Positions 1-8,084 are shown, counted from the first letter of the stretch. The stretch is 10,000 bases of DNA from Halisarca cf. caerulea (GCA_963170055.1 CAUJGJ010000006.1:117735-127734); one strand, 5' to 3'. Made by a program: numbers and translations. The notes: a model not told the origin generated them from the sequence alone.

Positions 1-279
1 GTAGGTAGGGTCGGGTATCATACCATTAGTGTGGTACCCGTTGGGTCTCGACGTTGTTACAACCGTACTGGGCGGGCTAATGGCGCGTGTCGACACTAGC
101 TCTTGTGTTGGCGAGCCAGAAGGAGGTGGGCAGCTCATTCCGAAGGTTTCCGATACGACTGGAGAACGAGGGAGGTCCAGGATCTTGGAAACGGATCCGT
201 TTAGTCCATCTTCACTATCGTAAGTCTCATTGGGGCTGAGTGGAAAGGAATCATCGCTATCATTCGATACTGATGACAT
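1..279 (-). CDS. 5' part of an unrecognised Ser/Pro-rich protein, runs off the left edge
   Basis: An uninterrupted frame of 93 codons begins at the ATG at 279-277 and runs to base 1 without a stop. The protein begins MSSVSNDSDDSFPLSPNE and is rich in Ser, Pro, Thr, Asp and Glu, with several SP/PP pairs and no hydrophobic stretch. That is what a disordered N-terminal region of a regulatory or signalling protein looks like, but I do not recognise the family. No earlier in-frame ATG exists before the upstream in-frame stop near 417. A good donor (CAG|GTAACT, intron from 418) and acceptor (TTTAG, ending 317) upstream suggest a 5'UTR intron at 317-418. A possible donor GTATGA lies near the left edge, so the last few residues could be intronic. 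The gene is divergent from FMC1. Function unknown; that it is coding is inferred from frame length and composition. Confidence 0.55.
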   Translation of the reverse strand, partial: MSSVSNDSDDSFPLSPNETYDSEDGLNGSVSKILDLPRSPVVSETFGMSCPPPSGSPTQELVSTRAISPPSTVVTTSRPNGYHTNGMIPDPTY

Positions 280-528
280 TGGACGTCGTTGGTAATCCAG
301 AGATAAAACTTTGAAGCTAAATAATGGGAAAATGCATTCATAGACAACATGTTTCAGTACACGAGCACAAAACAACCAAGAGGAACTAAAGTGGCACTTG
401 ACCTGCCTTGAAAGTTACCTGAAGCCGTTGTTCTCGTGCGAATTTACTTGAACCTGAACTCTTTTGGACAACGTGGGTGGAATTATGCCATGTGTTGTAT
501 CACACGATAGTCACGTGCTTGGACAACA
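280..528. promoter_or_regulatory. Divergent promoter region between the unknown minus-strand gene and FMC1
   Basis: About 249 bp separate the two start codons, which point away from each other, so one compact region must serve both genes. A probable 5'UTR intron of the minus gene (317-418) uses part of it, leaving about 110 bp as core promoter. A CACGTG E-box is present at 512-517, just before the FMC1 start at 529. No clear TATA box is seen. The shared promoter is an inference from geometry. Confidence 0.4.
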
Positions 529-1030
529 ATGGCCGCCCACACACACGCCTCTATATATTCACTGCTAAGGCAGTCTTGCAGATTATTGAATAAGCAGAAG
601 GGAAAGGTAGAAGTGTATTTGTGTAGCATGAAATTATTTAGAATTATTTGTAAAATAAGGAAATACAAGCCGCCCCAGTCAATGTATTAATCTAGAAGAG
701 CAATCTCCAATTAATCCTTGCAGTTTGGTAACGTGTCCTGGACGTATATCGTGAGGAAGGTCAGGTCTGGAGATACCTCTGGTACATCAGGAGTGTCTGA
801 TTCAATTGTGGAGCTAAATGAGTTCGCAACGTATCTGAAAACTACGCAAAGCCATAAGGTAGGTCCATGTCTGCGTACTCAAGAGGGAAAGTATTGTTAA
901 CTTGAGTGCTGCTAGATTCGTCTCGGACACTTTTATGCAGTTGTTGCTTCTCAAGTACAAGGGAAGAGGAGAAAGGTCGATTGAAGAATCTGCAAATCTG
1001 GTTGGATTGGAATTACCAGAGAAAGCATAA
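529..1030 (+). CDS. FMC1: FMC1 homologue, mitochondrial ATP synthase assembly factor (three exons, complete)
   Basis: Exons are 529-606, 724-858 and 941-1030 (stop TAA); introns of 117 and 82 bp have GT-AG ends and all junctions are phase 0. The product is 100 aa. The ATG (ACAACAATGG) has a good Kozak context. Exon 1 gives MAAHTHASIYSLLRQSCR, which resembles the LYR-like start of FMC1. Exon 2 continues with SWTYIVRKVRSG. Exon 3 carries the family's most conserved stretch, GRGERSIEESANLVGL, equivalent to GKGERSVEESAGLVGL in the human protein (113 aa). FMC1 is known from yeast as a matrix protein needed for assembly of F1-ATPase (with Atp12), and the animal homologue is assigned the same role. 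An Asp/Ser/Gly-rich insert in exon 2 (about residues 41-52) looks poorly conserved. Identification is confident; the role here is by homology. Confidence 0.88.
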
Positions 1031-1399
1031 ATCTAATCTTTTTGTAAACGTGTGTTCCAGCATAGTATATGGTGTCTATGGTTCCAGTTTGTATTTATAT
1101 TAATTACAAAATGAACTGATGGACTGTATGCATGCAATACACATAGATTCTTTAGCCAACAAGAAGTGCTACCAAGTGTTTATCGTAAGGTCTGTTGACT
1201 CCACTCTCAACTACAAACAAAATTTTACTCAATTAGAATTCAATAGTGCTAAAATGACACAATATTGGATTGACCAAGTTGGGTGTAATTAAAAACAATC
1301 ATTTGATAATCACAAATTAAGAGATTTCTGTCTGATAAGTGATATCCCCACTGATCATTTGTTTGATTGGTAGCTCAAAGGTTTGACACTTGAGCATGT
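1031..1399. other. Convergent intergenic spacer between FMC1 and ORC4
   Basis: The stop codons of FMC1 (plus, 1030) and ORC4 (minus, 1400-1402) face each other here. The spacer is AT-rich. A possible poly(A) signal for FMC1, ATTAAA, lies at 1288-1293, about 260 bp past its stop. No AATAAA or ATTAAA was found for ORC4 on the minus strand. I see no further gene or repeat. Confidence 0.5.
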
Positions 1400-1448
1400 C
1401 TACAAAACATCAAAATATTGCAGAACAATAATTGGTGCATGCATGCAT

Positions 1449-1521
<73 letters not shown>

Positions 1522-4500
1522 ATGCAGCAACTCCTGGTCCAGTTCCCCAATGTACAACTTCAGCAGGGCATGTCTTGTGGGCCAGCAGTGCCTGCTCTAT
1601 GTGCTCATCAGTCACTGTCAGGATGACGTGGGTGTACTCCTTCAGAAGCTTGGACCCACCCCCTTCAAAATCCACTGGGGCAATGACCTCCAAAGACTGA
1701 AGATGCTCAAAAGTCTGCAGATATGTAGTAGTGGGTGTGGCTAGCAGGGTATAGTGGGTGTGGCTACAGGTCTAGTGGGTGCAACTAGCAGGCTGGAGTG
1801 GGTGTGGCTACAAGTCTAGTGGGTACGACTAGCAGGGTGGAGTGGGTGTGGCTGGCAGATTGGAATGGGTGTGACTAGCAAGTTGGAGTGGGTGGGACTA
1901 GCAGGGTGGAGGGGGTGTGACTAGCAGGGTGGAGGGGGTGTGGCTAGTAGGTTGGAGTGGGTGTGACTAGCAAGTTAGAGTGGGTGTAACTAGCAGGGTG
2001 GGGTGGGTATGACTAGCAGGGTGGAGGGTGTGTGACTAGCAGGGTGGGGTGGGTGTGGCTAGTAGGTTGGAGTGGGTGTGACTAGCAGGGTGGAATGGGT
2101 GTGGCTGGCAGATTGGAATGAGTGTGACTAGCAAGTTGGAGTGGGTGTGGCTAGCAGGGTGGAGTGGGTGTGGCTAGTAGGTTGGAGTGGGTGTGACTAG
2201 CAGGGTGGAGTGGGTGTGGCTAGCAGGGTGGAGGGGGTGTGGCTAGCAGAGTGGGGTAATTTAGAGAGAGGTTGTGATCAAAAGTCCTACCTTCATTGCT
2301 ACTGCCTTTTTATAAAACGGCACAGAATTGGATGACTGAGTGAATTGTTTGTACTCTGAATTGGAGATAGTGAGGAGTTGTCATACACTGAGCTCATGCA
2401 ACACACAGTACACACAGTACACACAGCACATACAGTACACATAGTACATACAGTACACCATACACAGCACACACAGTACACACAGTACACACAGTACACA
2501 CAGTACACACAGTACACACAGTACGCAGTGTATATGTTCAATATGCACAGAATATACCCTAAATTGGGAAATTTTCGCGACCAATAATATTCGCGATTTT
2601 CGTGAACTGACTTTACTTGCGAATATTCCTGCACACGTTCCAAAGTATAGGTATAGACAATGTATGGTGAGACTCGCGAACGTTTTAGTTGCGAATTTTT
2701 CTGCCTACCAGATATGGCGCCGATTTGCGAAATTTATTGTTCGCGAATATTTTCGGATTTAGGGTAACAGCTTCTGTACTGTCAAAGCCAGTAGACACTG
2801 CAGAGATACCTCTATAAACCATTTCAAAGTTAATGGGAGAGTTCGGGCGAACATCCTTCACTCTTCTCGTGGCTACCACTAGCATCATTTCAAGTACTGT
2901 CAAACCTGTAGGTGTGGACACATGCAAGACATGGGTGTGGCTGTAGAAGTGAGGGGATTTGCTTGTAGTGAGGGGTGTGACTACAGGAGTGAGGGGTGTG
3001 GCTGTAGGAGTGAGGGGTGTGGCTGTAGGAGTGAGGGGTGTGGCCGTAGGGGTAAGGAGTGTGGCTGTAGGAATGGAGGGTGTGGCTGTAGAAGTGAGGG
3101 GTGTGGCTATAGGAGTGAGGGGTGTGACTGTAGGAGTGAGGGGTGTGGCTGTAGGAATGGAGGGTGTGGCTGTAGAAGTGAGGGGTGTGGCTATAGGAGT
3201 GAGGGGTGTGGGTGCAGGAGTGAGGGGTGTGGCTGTAGGAATGAAAGGTGTGGCTGTAGGAGTAAGGGGTGCCATAAGCGTAAGGGGTGTGGCTGTAGAA
3301 ATGAGGGGTGTGGCCATAGGGGTAGCAGTGTTCTCCCCAGGTATCTGAAGGCATGTCGGTCCAACATGCCTCCTTCACTAAAATTTAATACTATTTGCAG
3401 AGAAAAACATGCATTCATAGATTATTGGAAATCTGTTTAGCACAAATCACTTTGTACATATGTATGTGTATGTATGTACACATTCAACAACCTAAACTTA
3501 TTTCTGGGGAGAACACTGGGTAAGGGGGTGGCTGTAGGAGTGACGGGTATGGCTATAGAAGTGAGGGGTGTGGCTGTAGAAGTGAGGGGTGTGGCTGTAG
3601 GAGTAAGGGGTGTGGCTGTAGGAGTGAGGGGTGTGGCTGTAGGAGTGAGGGATGTGGCTGTAGAAGTGAGGGGTGTGGCTGTAGGAGTGAGGGGTGTGGA
3701 TGTAGGAGTAAGGGGTGTGGCTGTAGGAGTAAGGGGTGTGGTTGCAGGATAGTGGATCCTGATTGAATGATAGGAGAAGTTAGGATTACAGAGAAGACAA
3801 TCAGTGGGAAGAACTCACTCTTTAAAATGGTTTCCTTGGAGTCGACACTAAACAAACTTCGAGCAAACTCTAAATCTTTCAAAGACACAGTTTTCAATCC
3901 TTGTGAAAGGCAGGAACACACCACTACAACCTGAAATGAGACATAACACACCAAATAACTCCAGAAAAATTGGCAGGAAGCTATCAGCAGGAAGTTAGCA
4001 ACAGGAGGCTATTAGCAGGAAGCTACCAACAGGAAGTTGTTATCAGGCAGTTACAATACAACTGAAAAGGCATGAGAAAGGCGCTACCAGCTGGGATTGT
4101 GCATCTAATTTTGATGTATGTTTTACATGTGTGTTTGCAGAGCAATTAAACCTACAAGAAATTTCTTAAGTGTTCGGACATCTTTGGTTTGGGAGTATTG
4201 TTCCTCCAAGACTGCAACAACATCAGGATGGGCTGACAAGCTCTGGAAGATGTGAACACTCGACATACATTACAACATGAGCTGAAGGTCAGCCCTTTAT
4301 AATAGTCACATGCAAGTCACATGTAATTCATGTGATGACAACATACCTTTACAGAAGTATTCCACTTTGTGACAAACATGTCCTTCCCAGGCAAAGTGAG
4401 GAGGTCCCTGTCAAAGAGGTACAAAGTTAAGAGTGTTGAGTGGCAGCTACCTCTATACTGGCTTAGACAAACCAACACCTGAAAAGAGTGACGTAGTCTT

Positions 4501-5995
4501 CCAGGGACAGATGGTTGAAAAGTACAATCTGGTTGTGTGAAAAACGTGATTTCACTCGTTTCTCAAGCAGTCCCATTACATCCTGCGGCAATGGGGCACA
4601 GGGCAGTTAATCAATTGTAGTCTGCCCATCTCTGTGTGATTAGACATGAAATGGAATAATAAGCTCCGAGAGTCAGAATGGCTGTGCATCTGCTGTCATT
4701 TCCAAGCGTGAACTGCAACCTTTGGAGAATCCCAAACGCTTGCAGGGAGCAATGATGGACCCTAGTTCAACTAGGTAGGCACATTGCCACTGTTAGGCAT
4801 TTATTGCAACAGCAGAGCAAATGTTGCAATAACAGTATTGTAACCCCACCGACCACATCCCTAGCCCCACCGACCGCATCCCTAGCCCCACCAACCACAC
4901 CCCTAGCCGCACCGACCACACCCCTAGCCCCACCGACGGCACCCCTAGCCCCACTGACCACATCCCTAGCCCCACCGAACACGTCCCTAGCCCCACCGAC
5001 CACGTCCCTAGCCCCACCGACCACACCCCTAGCCCCACCGACCGCATCCCTAGCCCCACCAACCGCATCCCTAGCCCCACCGACCACATCCCTAGCCCCA
5101 CCGACCACATCCCTAGCCCCACCGACCGCATCCCTAGCCCCACCGACCACACCCCTATCCCCACCGGCCACATCCCTAGCCCCACTGACCGCATCCCTAG
5201 CCCCACCGACCACACCCCTATCCCCACCGACCACATCCCTAGCCCCACTGACCGCATCCCTAGCCCCACCGACCACACCCCTATCCCCACCGACCATATC
5301 CCTAGCCCCACTGACCGCATCCCTATCCCCACCGACCACATCCCTATCCCCACCGACCCCATCCATCTGCAGTAGGTAACAATACAGGTACACCTAACAC
5401 AGCACTTGTCCAAAGATGTGCAGGTGACTGGTAGACAACTGTCTGGATAAAGCCATTGCTCCAAGTCACAAAGTGCATATAATACACACACACACAACCT
5501 TTGAGATCACATGAGCAGGACACAGAACTGCTGGAAATGTAGCCGTGAATAATTGTAACATTTTCACTCTTTGAATGGACACTACAAGGTGTAGCAGTAC
5601 CAGGCCTGGTATCATGTGACCATCACATGACACACGTTAATATATACTCTGCACAGAATACACACCAATCGACTGGTTACTCCAACCACCATCATGGGTA
5701 CAAAGCCACTTTGTGACAGGTCAAAAAGATTGTAGAGTAAGGTTTGGTTGTGGTGATGAGCAAAGAGGTCAAACTCCTCCAGGAGTACAATGACTGACTG
5801 TGTGTACTTGTCTCCACTCCTGAGGGCACCCAAGACCAGGTTCAGAGCTTTGTGGAAGGACAGATCAGCAGAAGTATCAACCAGCACTTGCTGGAGATTC
5901 TATGGGCAAACATAACAGAACATTACACAGCCATGGCTGAGAAGGGTCTTGGGACAATAGAACACATTACAGATCCATCACAGTACAAAGGGTGC

Positions 5996-6056
<61 letters not shown>

Positions 6057-7932
6057 CGTGCGTGTGTGTGCTTGCATGTGTGTGTGCGCGTGCGTGTGTG
6101 TGCGTGCACGTGCACACATATGCAGGGTTTCATTTAGAAAAATGGGCAAGGGGGGCAAAACAATACTTACAAAAAACATGGTGGGGGAGGGGGGGGGGCA
6201 AAGGGAGTGCACGCGATAGCGTGCCTTCTAGGGGGGGGGGTATGGGGGCATTTTGAATTTATACCCTCAGAGGTGCATTTTCACACTCATTTGTAGTTCT
6301 CAAATGACATGATGAGATGACCAGATTTCTGGTGCTGATCTGACACTAAGCACCTACGTATAATATCAGGGTTCTAACTAGGATTAACTTTTTGAGGGGA
6401 AGCTTCAGTATCACAGTTCATGTCTGCTGTGCAAGACATGCCGGTAGTTTTATATGTACGTACATGGTATCATAATGTCTATAAAAACACATGCAGTGCA
6501 GTGATGTAAGGATGTGCGGATATGTACGTAGTAGAGTTGTAGGGGTACATATATAGCTAGGGGGGTCTGGGGCATACTCTCCCCCCCCCCCCCCCCCCCC
6601 CTCCCCCCAGGGAAAATTTGAGTTTTTAGGTTATATAAAGTGGTATCTGAGGCCATTTTGGGCCATTCAAGGTTGATTGTGGCACACAATTACTCTTTGA
6701 CCTTGAAGAGATTGTAGATATGTGGAACAGAAAAGGTAGAAGAACAGCTGTTTAGGTTTTAAACACTACATTCTCCTTCTATACTCCTTATGTGTGTTGA
6801 GCTCAGTTCTGTATTCAATTTTATCTCTTTAACAAAAATAAGGCTAACCTAATTTCCAAATGAACCCTGCATATGTGTGCACGCTTCCGTGTGTGTGCGC
6901 ATGCATGTGTGCATGTGTATGTGCATGTGCGCATGTGTGCAACTATAGGTCTAAGAACAGAGCAGTTCTACTCACACTGCTGGAGCTGTCAGGTGTGCTC
7001 AAAGATGATGCAATCTCCATGAGGGCCAGTTTGTCATCTGTGTGCACTAGCCCTACAGTGGACCATATCAGAAGAATAAGGTAGAAATTGAAACACACAT
7101 ACCCATACACACATACCCCTCACACACATACCCATACACACATACCCCTCACACACATACCCATACACACATACCCATACACACATACCCCTCACACACA
7201 TACCCCTCACACACATACCCATACACACATACCCCTCACACACATACCCCTCACACACATACCCCCCCACACACATACCCCCCTCACACCCACACCCACA
7301 CACATACCCCCCACACACATACCCCCTCACATACATACCCCTTACACACATACCCCCCTTCACACATACCCCCCACACACATACCCCCCTCACACACATA
7401 CCCCCCTCACACACACACCACCCTCACACACATACCCCTCACACACATACCCCCCTCACATATACCCCCCTCACACATACCACCCTCACACACACACCAC
7501 CCTCACACACATACCCCTCACACACATACCCCCTCACACACATACCACCCTCACACATACCACCCTCACATACATATCACCCCCACACACACACCACCCT
7601 CACACACATACCCCTCACACACATACCCCCCTCACACACATACCCCCACACACATACCCCACTCACACATAACCCCCTCACACATACCCCACACACACAC
7701 ATACCCCCTCACACACATACCACCCTCACACACATACCCCCCACACACAGATACGGACACATACCATTAAGACGAACAAGAGTATAATTGTGTTTTGCTG
7801 AAAGCCTGACTTTAGCAAAGGCTTGTTCCATCACCTGCACAAATATGCAACACCAAGGGGCTAGTACTGATATCACTATCAAGAAGAACATCATGAAGGA
7901 ATCCAAGACACAGCACACATACACATGCATAT

Positions 7933-7979
<47 letters not shown>

Positions 7980-8084
7980 TCTCATCATCTTACCATGGAC
8001 TTGCCACTTCCTGGGCTCCCTACAACAAGCATTGAATTTCCAAGCCCATGGTTAACTGCTTGGATCAGGCTCTCTGCTATAGTG
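1400..8084 (-). CDS. ORC4: Origin recognition complex subunit 4, AAA+ ATPase (11 exons, N-terminus not located)
   Basis: Exons in transcript order: 8084-7994, 7834-7765, 7052-6976, 5899-5666, 4582-4479, 4407-4347, 4242-4156, 3930-3819, 2905-2810, 2355-2291, 1714-1400. All introns are GT-AG and every phase agrees. ORC4 is a subunit of the six-protein complex that binds replication origins in the nucleus and loads MCM2-7. Visible motifs: Walker [10 protein letters not shown] in the first exon found; the family signature [20 protein letters not shown] in the 234-bp exon; [12 protein letters not shown] in the next, the region of the Arg finger offered to ORC1; and a C-terminal winged-helix part ([19 protein letters not shown], then TFEHLQSLE and CPAEVVHW). 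About 400 residues align in order with human ORC4 (436 aa). Roughly 45-50 N-terminal residues are missing; the first exon found starts in phase 2. The last exon reads into an (AC)n repeat before its stop. Confidence 0.93.
1451..1520. repeat. (AC)35 microsatellite inside the last ORC4 exon
   Basis: Seventy bases of perfect AC dinucleotide are flanked on the left by GCATGCATGC. In the ORC4 sense direction this is (GT)n, entered in frame directly after the Trp codon that ends the conserved protein. It reads as alternating Cys and Val and has no stop in any frame. A pure AC/GT run of this length can also adopt Z-DNA. Confidence 0.97.
1728..2257. repeat. 23-bp minisatellite in the ORC4 intron 1715-2290
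   Basis: About 23 degenerate copies of a mostly 23-bp unit with core AGTGGGTGTGGCTAGCAGGG; some copies are 21 bp. It fills nearly the whole intron and comes within about 13 bp of the acceptor of the last exon. On the sense strand the unit is pyrimidine-rich and ends CCACCCTGCTAG, which resembles a 3' splice site. It shares the GGGTGTGGCT core with the 21-bp array further right. Confidence 0.93.
2399..2525. repeat. 9-bp tandem repeat (CACACAGTA)n in an ORC4 intron
   Basis: About 14 copies of CACACAGTA, more uniform at the right end and interrupted near 2430-2460 by ATA and CCATA variants. It lies about 44 bp into the intron from the acceptor of the 2355-2291 exon. Long open frames over it (Val-Tyr-Cys or His-Thr-Val periodicity) are repeat translations. 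Confidence 0.93.
2557..2764. mobile_element. MITE-like element with terminal inverted repeats and TA flanks
   Basis: The left end begins CCCTAAATTGGGAAATTTTC. The right end, read on the other strand, begins CCCTAAATCCGAAAATATTC, and similarity continues for about 40 bp (left CGCGACCAATAA, right CGCGAACAATAA). TA dinucleotides at 2555-2556 and 2765-2766 flank the element, as expected for a TA target-site duplication of the Tc1/mariner type. Its 208 bp have no coding capacity. At least seven TTCGCGAA or TTGCGAA-like motifs are scattered inside. It sits within the ORC4 intron 2356-2809. The superfamily is not established. Confidence 0.75.
2933..3328. repeat. 21-bp minisatellite, block 1, ORC4 intron 2906-3818
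   Basis: About 19 copies of a 21-bp unit with core GTGTGGCTGTAGGAGTGA, with variants (AGAAGTG, GGAATGG, ATAGG). Because 21 is a multiple of three, all six frames stay open and give heptapeptide repeats such as GVRGVAV. These are not genes. The block starts about 27 bp upstream, in sense terms, of the acceptor of the 2905-2810 exon. Confidence 0.95.
3524..3748. repeat. 21-bp minisatellite, block 2, same intron
   Basis: About 10-11 copies of the same 21-bp unit as block 1, separated from it by about 195 bp of non-repetitive DNA (3329-3523) in which I see no feature. The block ends about 70 bp from the donor of the 3930-3819 exon. The shared unit shows that both blocks come from one expansion that was interrupted or duplicated. 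Confidence 0.94.
3971..4052. repeat. Short degenerate repeat (GCAGGAAGCTA-like) in an ORC4 intron
   Basis: Five or six imperfect copies of a roughly 14-17-bp unit built on GCAGGAAGCTATCA occur in the 225-bp intron 3931-4155. Units drift in length and sequence, so this is an old or small expansion. Confidence 0.6.
4848..5367. repeat. 21-bp minisatellite with 63-bp higher-order pattern, ORC4 intron 4583-5665
   Basis: About 25 copies of a 21-bp unit with core CCCTAGCCCCACCGACCACA. From 5124 the array shows a 63-bp higher-order repeat: the variant GACCGCATCC recurs at 5124, 5187, 5250 and 5313, with a CCCCTATCCCC unit placed the same way in each. On the ORC4 sense strand it is G-rich (GGTGGGGCTAGGG). 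Open frames across it on both strands are repeat translations. The rest of the intron (4583-4847 and 5368-5665) shows no gene. Confidence 0.96.
5995..6118. repeat. (TG)n and mixed TG/CG alternating tract, ORC4 intron 5900-6975
   Basis: A pure TG run to about 6050 is followed by TGTGCGTGCGTG-like alternating purine-pyrimidine sequence with only a few breaks. Such a tract is a strong candidate for Z-DNA. It lies about 95 bp upstream of the 5899 acceptor on the sense strand. Confidence 0.93.
6121..6300. repeat. Probable dispersed repeat, copy 1, with G runs
   Basis: It begins CAGGGTTTCATTTAGAAAAA, contains G runs of 5-10 at about 6160-6247, then GGGGGCATTTTGAATTTA and CAGAGGTGCATTTTC. The block from CTAGGGGGG through GAGG..CATTTT recurs in the same order at 6557-6660, so I read these as two diverged copies of one interspersed repeat. 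The family is not identified. The G runs could form a quadruplex. Confidence 0.4.
6365..6665. repeat. Probable dispersed repeat, copy 2, with poly-C
   Basis: It begins CAGGGTTCTAACTAGGATTA, similar to the start of the copy at 6121, and carries CTAGGGGGGTCTGGGGCAT followed by 21 consecutive C (6581-6601), a T and six more C. It then has GAAAATTTGAGTTTTTA and CTGAGGCCATTTT. The G/C-run core is partly self-complementary. The remainder of this intron (6666-6872) shows nothing. Confidence 0.4.
6873..6943. repeat. TG/CA/CG alternating tract
   Basis: Imperfect alternating purine-pyrimidine sequence (GTGTGCGCATGCATGTGTGC and similar) lies just downstream, in sense terms, of the 7052-6976 exon donor. 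It is Z-DNA prone and of the same type as the tract at 5995. Confidence 0.75.
7095..7748. repeat. CACACATACCCC-type satellite array, ORC4 intron 7053-7764
   Basis: About 650 bp of degenerate units of about 10-15 bp (CACACATACCCCTCA and shorter or longer forms) fill almost the entire 712-bp intron. On the ORC4 sense strand each unit reads GGGGTATGTGTG, which contains the hexamer GTATGT. The array starts within about 16 bp of the authentic donor of the 7834-7765 exon, itself GTATGTGTCC. The sense strand also carries dozens of GGGG tracts. Confidence 0.95.
7936..7975. repeat. (AC)n microsatellite, ORC4 intron 7835-7993
   Basis: Roughly 20 AC dinucleotides lie close to the donor of the Walker A exon (GTAAGA at 7993-7988 on the minus strand). 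In sense they read as GT repeats about 13 bp inside the intron. Confidence 0.95.

Noticed and set aside
483..668. 61-codon minus-strand frame
   Set aside because: It lies antisense to FMC1 exon 1 and its intron; FMC1 is supported by homology and splice phase.
2557..2566. CCCTAA at the repeat ends as telomere-like DNA
   Set aside because: It occurs once at each end in inverted orientation and not in tandem, so it fits a transposon terminus.
2685..3440. Long open frames on both strands over the 21-bp array (up to 210 codons)
   Set aside because: A 21-bp unit keeps every frame open; the products are low-complexity heptapeptide repeats. The only real coding part is the ORC4 exon 2905-2810.
4767..5497. 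Open frames of 190-234 codons on both strands over the 21-bp array
   Set aside because: Same effect of a period divisible by three; no non-repeat coding content and the array lies inside an ORC4 intron.
7034..7672. His/Thr/Pro-rich frame (plus) and Cys/Gly/Val-rich frame (minus)
   Set aside because: Translations of the CACACATACCCC array; only the 7052-6976 ORC4 exon is coding.
7095..7748. Possible CRISPR array
   Set aside because: No constant repeat with unique spacers; units are degenerate satellite sequence in animal intron DNA.
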